A DNA stretch of 64,000 nt. It comes from Hasllibacter sp963833115. Its GTDB lineage: Bacteria > Pseudomonadota > Alphaproteobacteria > Rhodobacterales > Rhodobacteraceae. The position numbers were made by a program, and so were the translations under genes. The DNA lies in NCBI GenBank assembly GCA_963833115.1, contig CAWHWS010000001.1, forward strand, positions 124,001-188,000. The letters are read 5' to 3'. How positions within the stretch are numbered: the first letter of the stretch is position 1; each line of letters opens with the position of its first letter. Shown in pieces: positions 19,082 to 27,614 of the stretch. A model generated the notes under the pieces. It was not told the DNA's origin and did no database searches. It saw only the letters and a program-made list of their open reading frames with translations.

Positions 19082-19161
19082 TGACGTGAGAGGGGGTTCG
19101 GGCCCCCGGACCTGCGAGCGCAAGGGGGGGCGCGCTCGCAGGTCCGGAACCCTGACGTGAG
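19082..19161. repeat. Hairpin element flanked by 9-bp direct repeats
   Basis: TGACGTGAG occurs at 19082-19090 and again at 19153-19161. Between them lies a 16-bp perfect stem (19106-19121 with 19132-19147, loop of 10 nt containing a run of seven G), extended by gggtt/aaccc outside a small insertion. The layout resembles a miniature element with a target duplication, but no transposase or second copy is visible. The function is unknown. Confidence 0.45.
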
Positions 19162-19195
19162 TGGTCGGAAGAAAACTCGCCAGAGTCCGACCACT
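19160..19195. terminator. 10-bp stem hairpin upstream of tRNA-Gly
   Basis: AGTGGTCGGA (19160-19169) pairs with TCCGACCACT (19186-19195) around a 16-nt A-rich loop. It is the third hairpin in a row in this gap and could serve either strand. Confidence 0.4.
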
Positions 19196-19366
19196 GACGC
19201 GAACGTTAATCACAAAACCGGGCCTCGATAGGACCGAAAAACGGATTCTATCACATTTGTTACGACAATGCGTCACGCTGCGTTAACACTTAGGGGTGCG
19301 CGCGGGCGCCTGCGGGCCCGGCGCGCCCTTGCCCGGTCCGGGCGCCGGGGCTAGGCACGCCGGTGC
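19196..19366. promoter_or_regulatory. AT-richer leader upstream of tRNA-Gly
   Basis: This stretch is markedly less GC-rich than the rest of the window (aacgttaatcacaaaacc, then tctatcacatttgttacgac). It should hold the tRNA promoter. TTGTTA at 19257 and GTTAAC at 19282 are the best -35/-10-like pair, but the 19-bp spacing is long and the match is weak. No gene is seen here. Confidence 0.35.
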
Positions 19367-19437
19367 GCGGGTGTAGCTCAATGGTAGAGCCGCAGCCTTC
19401 CAAGCTGAAGACGTGGGTTCGATTCCCATCACCCGCT
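19367..19437 (+). tRNA. tRNA-Gly (anticodon TCC)
   Basis: The acceptor arm GCGGGTG pairs with CACCCGC. The D-arm is GCTC-AATGGTA-GAGC. The anticodon stem GCAGC/GCTGA encloses loop CTTCCAA with anticodon TCC (closing pair mismatched). The T-arm GTGGG-TTCGATT-CCCAT contains the canonical TTCGA. The discriminator is T and the next bases are CCG, so the CCA end is not fully encoded. Any short reading frame across it is an artefact. Confidence 0.95.
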
Positions 19438-19502
19438 CCGGCCGCCTTGCCCGCCGGGGCCCGCACCGCTACCTGCCCGGCGAGCACGAGACGGAGGCGC
19501 GG

Positions 19503-21308
19503 ATGGCGCGGGGCCCAGGCGGCACGACCGAGGACCGGGCGCGCTCGCGCGATGTCGCGGCGCTCAAGGCGCTGCTGCCCTTCATGCGGCCCTATGCCTG
19601 GGGATTCGTGGCCGCGATCGTCGCGCTCACGCTGACGGCGATGCTGTCGCTGGCGCTGCCCCTCGCGGTGCGCCGGGTGATCGACGGGTTCGGCGGCGGG
19701 CTCGGCGCGGCGGAGATCGAGCTCCTGGACAGCTACTTCGCCGCCGCGCTCGGCATCGCCGCGCTGCTCGCGATCGGGACGGGCGCGCGCTACTACCTGG
19801 TGACGCGGCTGGGCGAGCGGGTCGTGGCCGATATCCGCCGCGCGGTGTTCGACCGGACCATCGGCATGAGCCCGGCCTTCTACGAGCGGATCATGACGGG
19901 CGAGGTCCTCAGCCGCATCACGACGGACACGACGCTCCTCCTGTCGGTGATCGGCTCGTCGGTCTCCATCGCGCTGCGCAACGTACTCCTGCTGGCGGGG
20001 GGGCTGGCGCTGCTGGTCTGGACGTCGCCGAAGCTGACGGGGCTCGTGCTGCTGATCGTGCCGGCGGTGCTGATCCCGATCATCACGCTGGGGCGGCGGC
20101 TGCGGGTGCTCAGCCGGGAGAACCAGGACCTGATCGCCGAGAGCTCGGGCAACGGGTCCGAGGCGCTGCTGGCGGTGCAGACGGTGCAGGCGTTCACCGC
20201 CGAGGGCGGGGTGCGGGGGCGGTTCGGCGACCTGACCGAGCGGGCCTACGGCTCGGCTCGAAAGCGCATCGGGACGCGGGCGGTGATGACGATGATCGTC
20301 ATCTTCCTGATCTTCGCGGGGATCGTGGGCGTCCTGTGGATCGGCGCGCGGGACGTGGCGTCGGGCGCGATGACCATCGGCGAGCTGGCGCAGTTCCTGA
20401 TCTACTCGGTGATGGTGGCGGGCGGGGTGGCCGCGCTCTCGGAGATATGGGGCGAGATCCAGCGCGCGGCGGGCGCGACCGAGCGGCTGGTCGAGCTCCT
20501 GGAGGCGCGCGACGAGGTGAGTGATCCGGCCGTCGGGCGCGTGCCGCAGGCGCCGGTGCGCGGGCGCATCGCGTTCCAGGACGTGACGTTCCGCTACCCC
20601 TCGCGGCCCTCCGTGGCGGCGCTGGACGCGGTCAGCTTCGCGGTCGAGCCCGGGGAGACGGTGGCCCTGGTCGGCCCGTCGGGGGCGGGCAAGACGACGG
20701 TGCTGCAGCTCCTGTTGCGGTTCTACGATCCCGCGTCGGGGCGGATCACGCTCGACGGCGTGCCGCTGGACGAGATGGCGCGGCCGGCGTTCCGGCGGCA
20801 CCTGGCGCTGGTGCCGCAGGACCCGGTGATCTTCGCCGCCTCGGCGCGCGAGAACATCCGCTTCGGCCGGCCGGACGCCACGGACGCCGAGGTCGAGGCC
20901 GCCGCCGAGGCCGCCGCCGCGGACGGGTTCCTGCGCGCGCTGCCCGAGGGCTACGACAGCTACGTGGGCGAGCGCGGCGTCATGCTCTCGGGCGGTCAGA
21001 AGCAGCGCATCGCCATCGCCCGCGCGATCCTGCGCGACGCGCCGGTCCTCCTGCTGGACGAGGCGACGAGCGCGCTGGATGCCGAATCCGAGCACCTGGT
21101 GCAGGCGGCGATGGAGCGGCTCTCGCGCGGGCGCACGACCCTGGTGGTGGCGCACCGGCTGGCGACGGTGAAGACCGCCGACCGCATCCTGGTGTTCGAG
21201 GACGGGCGGCTGCGCGCGCAGGGCACGCATGACGCGCTGGTGGCCCAGGGCGGGCTCTACGCGCGGCTGGCGCAGCTTCAGTTCACGGCGCCGATGGCGG
21301 CGGAGTAG
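19503..21308 (+). CDS. ABC transporter, fused permease/ATP-binding protein (MsbA-like half exporter)
   Basis: This 601-residue half-transporter has an N-terminal type IV ABC membrane domain (about residues 20-330, six hydrophobic segments) and a C-terminal nucleotide-binding domain. Walker A is GPSGAGKTT, the signature LSGGQKQR, Walker B VLLLDEATS and the H-loop VVAHRLAT. It would work as a homodimer in the inner membrane. The cargo, possibly lipid or a hydrophobic compound, cannot be told. The ATG at 19503 follows GGAGGCGCGG, and an in-frame ATG at 19413 lies inside the tRNA and is discarded. The acyl-CoA synthetase follows 83 nt downstream. Confidence 0.92.
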   Translation: MARGPGGTTEDRARSRDVAALKALLPFMRPYAWGFVAAIVALTLTAMLSLALPLAVRRVIDGFGGGLGAAEIELLDSYFAAALGIAALLAIGTGARYYLVTRLGERVVADIRRAVFDRTIGMSPAFYERIMTGEVLSRITTDTTLLLSVIGSSVSIALRNVLLLAGGLALLVWTSPKLTGLVLLIVPAVLIPIITLGRRLRVLSRENQDLIAESSGNGSEALLAVQTVQAFTAEGGVRGRFGDLTERAYGSARKRIGTRAVMTMIVIFLIFAGIVGVLWIGARDVASGAMTIGELAQFLIYSVMVAGGVAALSEIWGEIQRAAGATERLVELLEARDEVSDPAVGRVPQAPVRGRIAFQDVTFRYPSRPSVAALDAVSFAVEPGETVALVGPSGAGKTTVLQLLLRFYDPASGRITLDGVPLDEMARPAFRRHLALVPQDPVIFAASARENIRFGRPDATDAEVEAAAEAAAADGFLRALPEGYDSYVGERGVMLSGGQKQRIAIARAILRDAPVLLLDEATSALDAESEHLVQAAMERLSRGRTTLVVAHRLATVKTADRILVFEDGRLRAQGTHDALVAQGGLYARLAQLQFTAPMAAE

Positions 21309-21391
21309 GCGACCCCTCCTTGCCCTCGCGCGCCCGCGCGACCATCGTGGCCCGGAGCGCCGGGCCAACGGCGCCGACAGGGGAGGACGCC

Positions 21392-23281
21392 ATGCTCGAC
21401 TTCGGTTCGATGGCGGATCGCGACGCGATCCAGGACGCGATGCCATGGGACGCGCGGGACGTGCCCGCGACCTTCCACGCGATGCTCTCGCGTACGGCCG
21501 CGACATGGCCGGACCACAAGGCGGTCACGTTCCAGCTCACGGCGGACCCGAAGGACAAGGGCCGCACGCGGACCTGGGACGAGCTGCTGCAGGACACGAA
21601 CCGGGCCGCCAACCTGTTCCGCTCGCTCGGGGTCGGGCCGACAGACGTGGTCGCCTACGTCCTGCCGAACGCGGTGGAGACGGTCTGCGTCCTCACCGGC
21701 GCGATGACGGCGGGAATCGTGGCGCCGATCAACCCCCTCCTCGATCCCGCGCAGATCGCGTCCATCCTGCGCGAGACGCGGGCCAAGGTCGTCGTGACGC
21801 TGCGCCCGTTCCTCAAGACCGACGTGGCCCAGAAGGTCGCGGCGGCGGTGGAGGACGCGCCGGGGGTGGAGACGGTGCTCGAGGTGGACCTGCTGTCCTA
21901 TCTCTCGCCGCCGAAATCGTGGATCGCCGCCGCCCTGCGCCCGCGGGCGAAGCCGAAGCACGGGCGGCGGGTCCTGAGCTGGACCCGCGAGGTGGCGGCG
22001 CAATCCGCGACCCTCGGCTTCACGGAGCCCGCGGAGGACCGGGTCGCGGCCTATTTCCACACCGGGGGCACGACGGGCATGCCCAAGGTCGCGCAGCACC
22101 GCCATTCGGGGATCGTCTACAACGGCTGGCTGGGCTCCAGCCTCCTCTTCTCGGAGGAGGACGTGGTGATGTGCCCGCTGCCGCTGTTCCACGTGTTCGC
22201 GGTGCACGTGATCTTCATGGCCTGCGCGCGGGCGGGCACGCACGTGATCTTCCCCACGCCGCAGGGCTACCGGGGGGAGGGGGTGTTCGACAACTTCTGG
22301 AAGCTCTGCGAGCGCCACGGGGTGACGTTCCTCATCTCGGTCCCGACGGCGATCAGCGCGCTGATGCAGCGCAAGGTGGACGCCGACATCTCGGCGATGA
22401 AGACGGTGTTCTCTGGCTCCTCGCCTTTGCCCGTGGAGCTCTACAAGCGGTTCGAGAAGGCGTCGGGAGTGGAGATCATCGAGGGCTACGGCCTGACGGA
22501 GTGCACGTGCCTGGTGTCGATCAACCCGATCGGCGGGGTGAAGAAGGTGGGCTCGGTCGGCATCCCGTTCCCCTACACGGACGTGCGCGTCCTCAAGGAG
22601 GACGGCAGCGCCTGCGCGGTGGACGAGGTCGGTGAGATCTGCGTCGACAATCCGGGCGTCTACACCGGGCGGACCTATACCGAGGCGGCCAAGAACGCGG
22701 ACCTGTTCCACGGCCGGCACCTGCGCACCGGCGATCTGGGGCGGCTCGACGCGGACGGCTACCTCTTCATCACCGGGCGGGCGAAGGACCTGATCATCCG
22801 GGGCGGGCACAACATCGATCCCGCCGAGATCGAGGAGGCGCTGGCCGGGCATCCGGCGGTCGCGATGGCCGGGGCGATCGGGCAGCCGGACGCCTATTCC
22901 GGCGAGCTGCCCTGCGCCTACGTGGAGCTGGTGGCGGGCGGCGAGGCCTCGCCCGAGGAGCTGCGCGCCTATGCCGCCGAGCGGATCGGGGAGCGGGCGG
23001 CGCACCCCAAATACGTGGAGATCCTGGACGAGCTCCCCAAGACGGCGGTGGGCAAGGTGTTCAAGCCCGACCTGCGGCGCCGCGCGATCACCCGGGTCTA
23101 CGACGCCGCGCTGGCCGAGGCGGGCGCCAAGGCGCGCGTGGCGGAGGTGATCGAGGACAAGCGCCGGGGCCTCGTCGCGCGCATCGAGCGGACCGGGGAC
23201 GAGGCGGCGGTGGAGAAGGCGCTGGCCATGCACACCCGCCCCTGGGAATGGGCGGACGAGGAGGCGTCCAAGGCGGCCTAG
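21392..23281 (+). CDS. Acyl-CoA synthetase (AMP-binding), intact
   Basis: This 629-residue adenylate-forming ligase has the P-loop FHTGGTTGMPK, GYGLTECTCLV, the TGDLGRLD hinge region and a C-terminal lysine motif KTAVGKVFK. It activates a carboxylic acid to acyl-CoA. The substrate is not evident, but its length and insertions differ from the roughly 540-residue ligase of the beta-oxidation cluster. GGGGAGGA precedes the ATG at 21392; an upstream ATG at 21320 is rejected because it has no ribosome site and a disordered leader. It is the only unbroken acyl-CoA ligase in the window. The stop shares CTAG with the convergent DUF3253 gene. Confidence 0.93.
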   Translation: MLDFGSMADRDAIQDAMPWDARDVPATFHAMLSRTAATWPDHKAVTFQLTADPKDKGRTRTWDELLQDTNRAANLFRSLGVGPTDVVAYVLPNAVETVCVLTGAMTAGIVAPINPLLDPAQIASILRETRAKVVVTLRPFLKTDVAQKVAAAVEDAPGVETVLEVDLLSYLSPPKSWIAAALRPRAKPKHGRRVLSWTREVAAQSATLGFTEPAEDRVAAYFHTGGTTGMPKVAQHRHSGIVYNGWLGSSLLFSEEDVVMCPLPLFHVFAVHVIFMACARAGTHVIFPTPQGYRGEGVFDNFWKLCERHGVTFLISVPTAISALMQRKVDADISAMKTVFSGSSPLPVELYKRFEKASGVEIIEGYGLTECTCLVSINPIGGVKKVGSVGIPFPYTDVRVLKEDGSACAVDEVGEICVDNPGVYTGRTYTEAAKNADLFHGRHLRTGDLGRLDADGYLFITGRAKDLIIRGGHNIDPAEIEEALAGHPAVAMAGAIGQPDAYSGELPCAYVELVAGGEASPEELRAYAAERIGERAAHPKYVEILDELPKTAVGKVFKPDLRRRAITRVYDAALAEAGAKARVAEVIEDKRRGLVARIERTGDEAAVEKALAMHTRPWEWADEEASKAA

Positions 23282-23535
23282 GCGCCGGGGGCGCCGCCAT
23301 CCGGCAGGCCGAGGCGGATCGGCCCGCCGGGCGCGCGCGGATCCACCGGCGCGCCGCCGCGCGTGACCGCGAGGCGTCCGTCCTCCGCGAGCCGGGCCGC
23401 CGCCTCGCGGACCCCCGGCATCAGAGGGCGCCAGTCGGCGGCGAGGGCGCGCGCGACCTCTGACGGGCAGAAGGTCCTGCCCGGCCCGCGCGCGGCGGCG
23501 AGGGCGAGGATCGCCGCCCGGGCCTCCTCGCTCAT
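23278..23535 (-). CDS. DUF3253 family protein
   Basis: This small protein of 85 residues matches the DUF3253 pattern: ILALAAARGPGRTFCPSEVARAL, RPLMPGVREAAARLAEDGRLAVTRGG, and PGGPIRLG near the end. It is probably a winged-helix fold. No function is established for the family. Its ATG overlaps the ileS stop (ATGA), so it is translated as the tail of the ileS message. It ends in the CTAG shared with the acyl-CoA synthetase. Confidence 0.85.
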   Translation of the reverse strand: MSEEARAAILALAAARGPGRTFCPSEVARALAADWRPLMPGVREAAARLAEDGRLAVTRGGAPVDPRAPGGPIRLGLPDGGAPGA

Positions 23536-26500
23536 CCGATCTCGGTCAGGGCGGCGTCGCAGCGGGCGCAGGTCGCCGGGTGGGCGTGAGTGCCCATGTC
23601 GGGCAGTATCTTCCAGCAGCGGGCGCATTTGCCCCCCTCCGCGCGGGCGAAGACGACGGCGATGCCGTCCTCCGCATGGGCGCCGTCCGGGGCGGGCGCG
23701 TCCGTCACCGCGATGCCGCTGGTGATGCAGATGTCGTCGAACGGGACCGTGGCGAGGATGGCGGCGGTCTCGGCGTCGACATGGACGGCGGGGGCGGCCT
23801 CCAGCGAGGCGCCGATGGTCTTCTCGGCGCGGGCGAGCTCGAGGGCGCCGGTCACCGCGCGGCGCACGCGGCGGATGGCGGACCATTTCGCCGCCAGCGC
23901 GTCGTCGCGCCAGCCCTCGGGCACGGTGGGCATGTCGGTCAGGTGGATCGACGTGTCCGGTCCGTGCCGCTCGAGCCAGGCCTCCTCCATGGTGAAGGGC
24001 AGGATCGGAGCGAGCCAGGCCGTGAGGTGGGCGTAGATCGCGCCCAGCGCGGCCTCGGCGGCGCGGCGGCGCGTCGAGGAGGGCGGATCGCAGTAGAGCG
24101 CGTCCTTGCGGATGTCGAAGTGGAAGCTGGAGAGGTCCAGCGTCGCGAAGTCCGACACCGCCCGCCAGCCGCCCTGGAAGTCGTAGGCGGAATAGGCGGC
24201 GCGCACCTCGGCGTCGACCTCCGCGAGGCGGTGCAGGACGTAGCGTTCGAGCTCGGGCGCGTCCTCCGGCATCTCCGGCACGTCCGCGGGCAGGGAGCCG
24301 AGGACGAAGCGCAGCGTGTTGCGCAGGCGGCGGTAGCTGTCCGACACGCCCTTTAGGATCTCGTCCCCGATGCGGTGGTCGTTGGTGAAGTCGACCTGCG
24401 CGACCCAGAGGCGCAGGATGTCGGCGCCGTATTGCTGCACGATCTTGTCCGGCGCGACGGTGTTGCCGACGGATTTCGACATCTTGTTGCCGCGGGCATC
24501 CAGCGTGAAGCCGTGGGTGACGACGGCGCGGTAGGGCGCGCGCCCCATCGTGCCGCAGCCCTGCAGGAGCGAGGAGTGGAACCAGCCGCGGTGCTGGTCC
24601 GTGCCCTCGAGGTAGACGTCGGCGATGCCGTCCTCGGTGCCGTCGGCGCGGTCGCGAAGGGTGAAGGCGTGGGTGGACCCCGAATCGAACCAGACGTCGA
24701 GGATGTCGGTGACCTGGTCGTAGGCCTCAGGGTCGTGGAGGCCCGACAGGAACCGTTCCTTGGCGCCTTCCGCGTACCAGGCGTCGGCGCCCTCGGCCTC
24801 GAAGGCCTCGTTGACGCGGGCGTTCACCTGCGGATCGCGCAGGAGGAAGCCGTCATCCTCCGGCTTGGCGCCGCGGCGCGTGAAGCAGGTGAGCGGCACG
24901 CCCCAGGCGCGCTGCCGCGAGAGCACCCAGTCGGGGCGCTGCGTGATCATCGCGTGCAGGCGGTTGCGGCCGCGCCTCGGCGTCCATTCCACCAGCTCGT
25001 CGATGGAGGTCAGGGCGCGGGCGCGGATTGTCTCGCCATGCGCGTCCATGCCGTCGCCGAGCGGGCGGTCGATGGCGGCGAACCATTGCGGGCGGTTGAG
25101 GCGGATCACCGGCGCCTTGGAGCGCCAGGAATGGGCGTCGGAGATGGTGACCCGCTTGCGGGCGAGGAGGGCGCCGACCTGCACGAGCGCGTCCATGACC
25201 GCGCCGTTCGCGCCGCCGGGCTTGCCGTCGGGGCGCAGGATCGCCTCGCCGCCGAAGAGCGGCAGGTCCGCGCGGTAGGTGCCGTCGGCCTCGACGTTCC
25301 ACGTCATCGGAAGGGCGTGCTTGACGCCGAGGGCGTAGTCGTCGTCGCCATGGGCGGGGGCGGTGTGGACGAACCCGGTGCCGGCGTCCTCGGTGACGTG
25401 CTCGCCGGGCAGGAGGGGGACGTCGTAATCCCATTCGGCCGCCGCGCCCTCGGCGCCGCGCAGGGGGTGGGCGCAGTGGAGCGCCTCCAGCTCCTCGCGG
25501 TGGACGGGGCGCAGGCGGCGGACCATCGACATGTCGAGCCGTCCGGCGGCCAGGGCGTCCTCGGCGCGCGCGTCGGCGAGGATCAGGCGCTCGCCGATGG
25601 TGGCCCAGCACTCCTCGGGGCGGCCGGTGACCTCGTAGAGCCCGTAGGCGATGCCGGGCCCGAAGGCGATCGCGCGACTCGAGGGGATGGTCCAGGGCGT
25701 GGTGGTCCAGATGACGACTGAGGCGCCCAGGAGCTGCGCCTCCCGGCCCGCGTCGGCGGCGGCCACGGCCTCGCGCGATTCGGGGGTGCCCTCCTCGTAG
25801 GGGATCAGGTTCTCGCGGTCGTAGACCTCCGAATGGGCCTCGGTGACCTCGAAGCGGACCCAGATCGCGTCGGTCTGCCGGTCGTGGTACTCGACCTCGG
25901 CCTCGGCCAGGGCGGTGCGCTCGACGGGCGACCACATGACGGGCTTGGACCCCTGGTAGAGGGCGCCGTTCATCAGGAACGTCTGGAACTCCTCGGCGAT
26001 GACGGCTTCCGCGTGGTGGTCCATCGTCAGGTAGGGATCGTCCCACTTGCCGGTGATGCCGAGGCGCTGGAACTCGGCGCGCTGGACGTCGACCCATTCC
26101 GCGGCGAACTCGCGGCACTCGCGGCGGAACTCGACGACGGGGACGGCGTCCTTGTCGCGGCCCTTGGCGCGGTAGGCCTCCTCGATCTTCCACTCGATGG
26201 GCAGGCCGTGGCAGTCCCAGCCGGGGACGTAGCGCGCGTCGAACCCCATCATCTGGCGGGAGCGGACGGTCATGTCCTTGAGCGTCTTGTTGAGCGCGTG
26301 CCCGATGTGGAGGTGCCCGTTGGCGTAGGGCGGCCCGTCGTGCAGGACGAAGGACCTTCGGTCCGAGGCGGCAGCTTCCTCCCTGAGGCGGTCGTAGACG
26401 CGCAGGCGCGCCCAGTGCTCGAGCCAGCCCGGCTCGCGCTTCGGCAGGCCGGCGCGCATCGGGAAGTCGGTGGCGGGCAGGTTCAGGGTGCGCTTGTAGT

Positions 26501-26543
26501 CGGGGGCGTCGGCGCCGGGTTCGGGGCGGGAGTCTTCGGGCAT
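23532..26543 (-). CDS. ileS: Isoleucyl-tRNA synthetase
   Basis: This cytosolic class I synthetase charges tRNA-Ile. The protein has 1003 residues, within the family range. The HIGH motif is in PPYANGHLHIGHALNK, the KMSKS loop in NKMSKSVGN, the editing domain carries TTTPWTIPSSRAIAF, and a C-terminal zinc motif has two CxxC pairs (KCARC...TCARCD). I chose the ATG at 26543 (MPEDSRPEP) with GAGGAC in front; an ATG at 26585 would add a short leader. DUF3253 is coupled downstream. This is a single-copy housekeeping gene and its frame is undisturbed. Confidence 0.97.
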   Translation of the reverse strand: MPEDSRPEPGADAPDYKRTLNLPATDFPMRAGLPKREPGWLEHWARLRVYDRLREEAAASDRRSFVLHDGPPYANGHLHIGHALNKTLKDMTVRSRQMMGFDARYVPGWDCHGLPIEWKIEEAYRAKGRDKDAVPVVEFRRECREFAAEWVDVQRAEFQRLGITGKWDDPYLTMDHHAEAVIAEEFQTFLMNGALYQGSKPVMWSPVERTALAEAEVEYHDRQTDAIWVRFEVTEAHSEVYDRENLIPYEEGTPESREAVAAADAGREAQLLGASVVIWTTTPWTIPSSRAIAFGPGIAYGLYEVTGRPEECWATIGERLILADARAEDALAAGRLDMSMVRRLRPVHREELEALHCAHPLRGAEGAAAEWDYDVPLLPGEHVTEDAGTGFVHTAPAHGDDDYALGVKHALPMTWNVEADGTYRADLPLFGGEAILRPDGKPGGANGAVMDALVQVGALLARKRVTISDAHSWRSKAPVIRLNRPQWFAAIDRPLGDGMDAHGETIRARALTSIDELVEWTPRRGRNRLHAMITQRPDWVLSRQRAWGVPLTCFTRRGAKPEDDGFLLRDPQVNARVNEAFEAEGADAWYAEGAKERFLSGLHDPEAYDQVTDILDVWFDSGSTHAFTLRDRADGTEDGIADVYLEGTDQHRGWFHSSLLQGCGTMGRAPYRAVVTHGFTLDARGNKMSKSVGNTVAPDKIVQQYGADILRLWVAQVDFTNDHRIGDEILKGVSDSYRRLRNTLRFVLGSLPADVPEMPEDAPELERYVLHRLAEVDAEVRAAYSAYDFQGGWRAVSDFATLDLSSFHFDIRKDALYCDPPSSTRRRAAEAALGAIYAHLTAWLAPILPFTMEEAWLERHGPDTSIHLTDMPTVPEGWRDDALAAKWSAIRRVRRAVTGALELARAEKTIGASLEAAPAVHVDAETAAILATVPFDDICITSGIAVTDAPAPDGAHAEDGIAVVFARAEGGKCARCWKILPDMGTHAHPATCARCDAALTEIG

Positions 26544-26730
26544 GGGGCGGTCCTCGTGCGGGCCGGGGGGCGCCGCTGCGGTCACGAAAGGGGAGTTCGG
26601 CGGGGGCGGGGCGTCCGGCGCCGCGCGGGCGCCGGGCCGGTAATTCGCCCTGCCGGGTGGGTCGAGGGTGCCATGGCACGCGATCTAGACCGCGCCGCGC
26701 GCGCCGTAAAGCGGGGACCCCGAACGCGGA

Positions 26731-26753
26731 AGCGGGCCCGCGAGGGGCCCGCT
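26731..26753 (-). terminator. 9-bp stem hairpin downstream of the VPLPA-CTERM gene
   Basis: AGCGGGCCC (26731-26739) pairs with GGGCCCGCT (26745-26753) around the loop GCGAG, starting 46 nt past the stop codon of the leftward gene. There is no clear T run. Confidence 0.45.
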
Positions 26754-26799
26754 CCTATGGTTTGCGACGGGCCCGCCCCGGCCGGGGCGGCGCCCCGGA

Positions 26800-27411
26800 T
26801 CAGGCGGCCCGGCGACGGCGCGCGAGCGCCAGCAGGCCGAAGGCGCCCAGGAGCAGCGGCGCGGCGGCCGGCAGCGGGACCAGGGGGATCTCCGGGGTGT
26901 TCTCGGGCGGCGAGGCGATGAACAGGTTGTAGAACCCGTTGGGCGCTTCGGAGGTGCCGATCCCGGCGACCGAGAGGTTGAAGCTCCCCGGGCTGGGGTC
27001 GAAGGTGGTGCTGGTGATCGTGCCGAGGCCGAAGAACACCAGGGAATCCGACACCAGGGACGCGACGTCGGTGGTGTCGAAGGTGAACGTGAACACGTCG
27101 ACGCCATCGGCGAAGGTGAACGACTTGCCGGCGTTGGCGGCGCCGACCTCGGTGTCGAGGGTCAGCCCGCCCGGGCCGAAATCGACGCCGGTGAGGACGC
27201 CGGCGAAATCGCCGAGAGAGCCGGCCGAGGTCGCGGTGCTGCCGAGCGTGATGTCGTCGCCGATCGCGAACGGCGCGACGGAGACGGTGTACAGGCCGCC
27301 GGTCGACGTCTGACCGTCGATCGTGACGGCGACTGCGGCGCCGACGGTGGCCGCCAGGGCGAACGCGGAGACGCTTAGGGTGCGGAGCGTGACGATCCTT
27401 TCGAGTGCCAT
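26800..27411 (-). CDS. Exported VPLPA-CTERM sorting-domain protein
   Basis: This secreted, probably cell-surface protein of 203 residues has an N-terminal signal segment (LRTLSVSAFALAATVGAAVA), a beta-rich, serine/threonine/glycine-rich middle without a recognisable enzyme fold, and a C-terminal sorting tail. The tail is VPLPAAAPLLLGAFGLLAL followed by ARRRR, the tripartite motif-hydrophobic-basic pattern of PEP-CTERM-like systems (VPLPA type, common in Rhodobacteraceae). The matching exosortase is not in the window. Its coding and upstream DNA are less GC-rich than the neighbours, which hints at faster change or transfer. No strong ribosome site precedes the ATG. Confidence 0.85.
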   Translation of the reverse strand: MALERIVTLRTLSVSAFALAATVGAAVAVTIDGQTSTGGLYTVSVAPFAIGDDITLGSTATSAGSLGDFAGVLTGVDFGPGGLTLDTEVGAANAGKSFTFADGVDVFTFTFDTTDVASLVSDSLVFFGLGTITSTTFDPSPGSFNLSVAGIGTSEAPNGFYNLFIASPPENTPEIPLVPLPAAAPLLLGAFGLLALARRRRAA

Positions 27412-27614
27412 AAAATAACTTGACGCTGGGTGAACTGGATTCGTGATCAATGCAATGCAGATTAAACCATTGTTCGACCGGTCGGCGATAATTTCATCGA
27501 TCCGTCTCGATTCTCCCGCGATCGCGGGACGGTTTCCGCGGATGGGCAACGCGGCTCCGGGACTGTCCCTCGCCGCCGCGCGGATGCGCCGGGACTTGGC
27601 GCGGGACGAACGGC

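Noticed and set aside
19082..19161. Insertion sequence
   Set aside because: Direct repeats and a hairpin are present, but the interior is only 62 bp with no transposase and no second copy in the window.
19363..19635. Reading frame across the tRNA-Gly
   Set aside because: It overlaps the tRNA completely at its start and its peptide is the familiar translation of a tRNA-Gly gene; the true gene begins at 19503.
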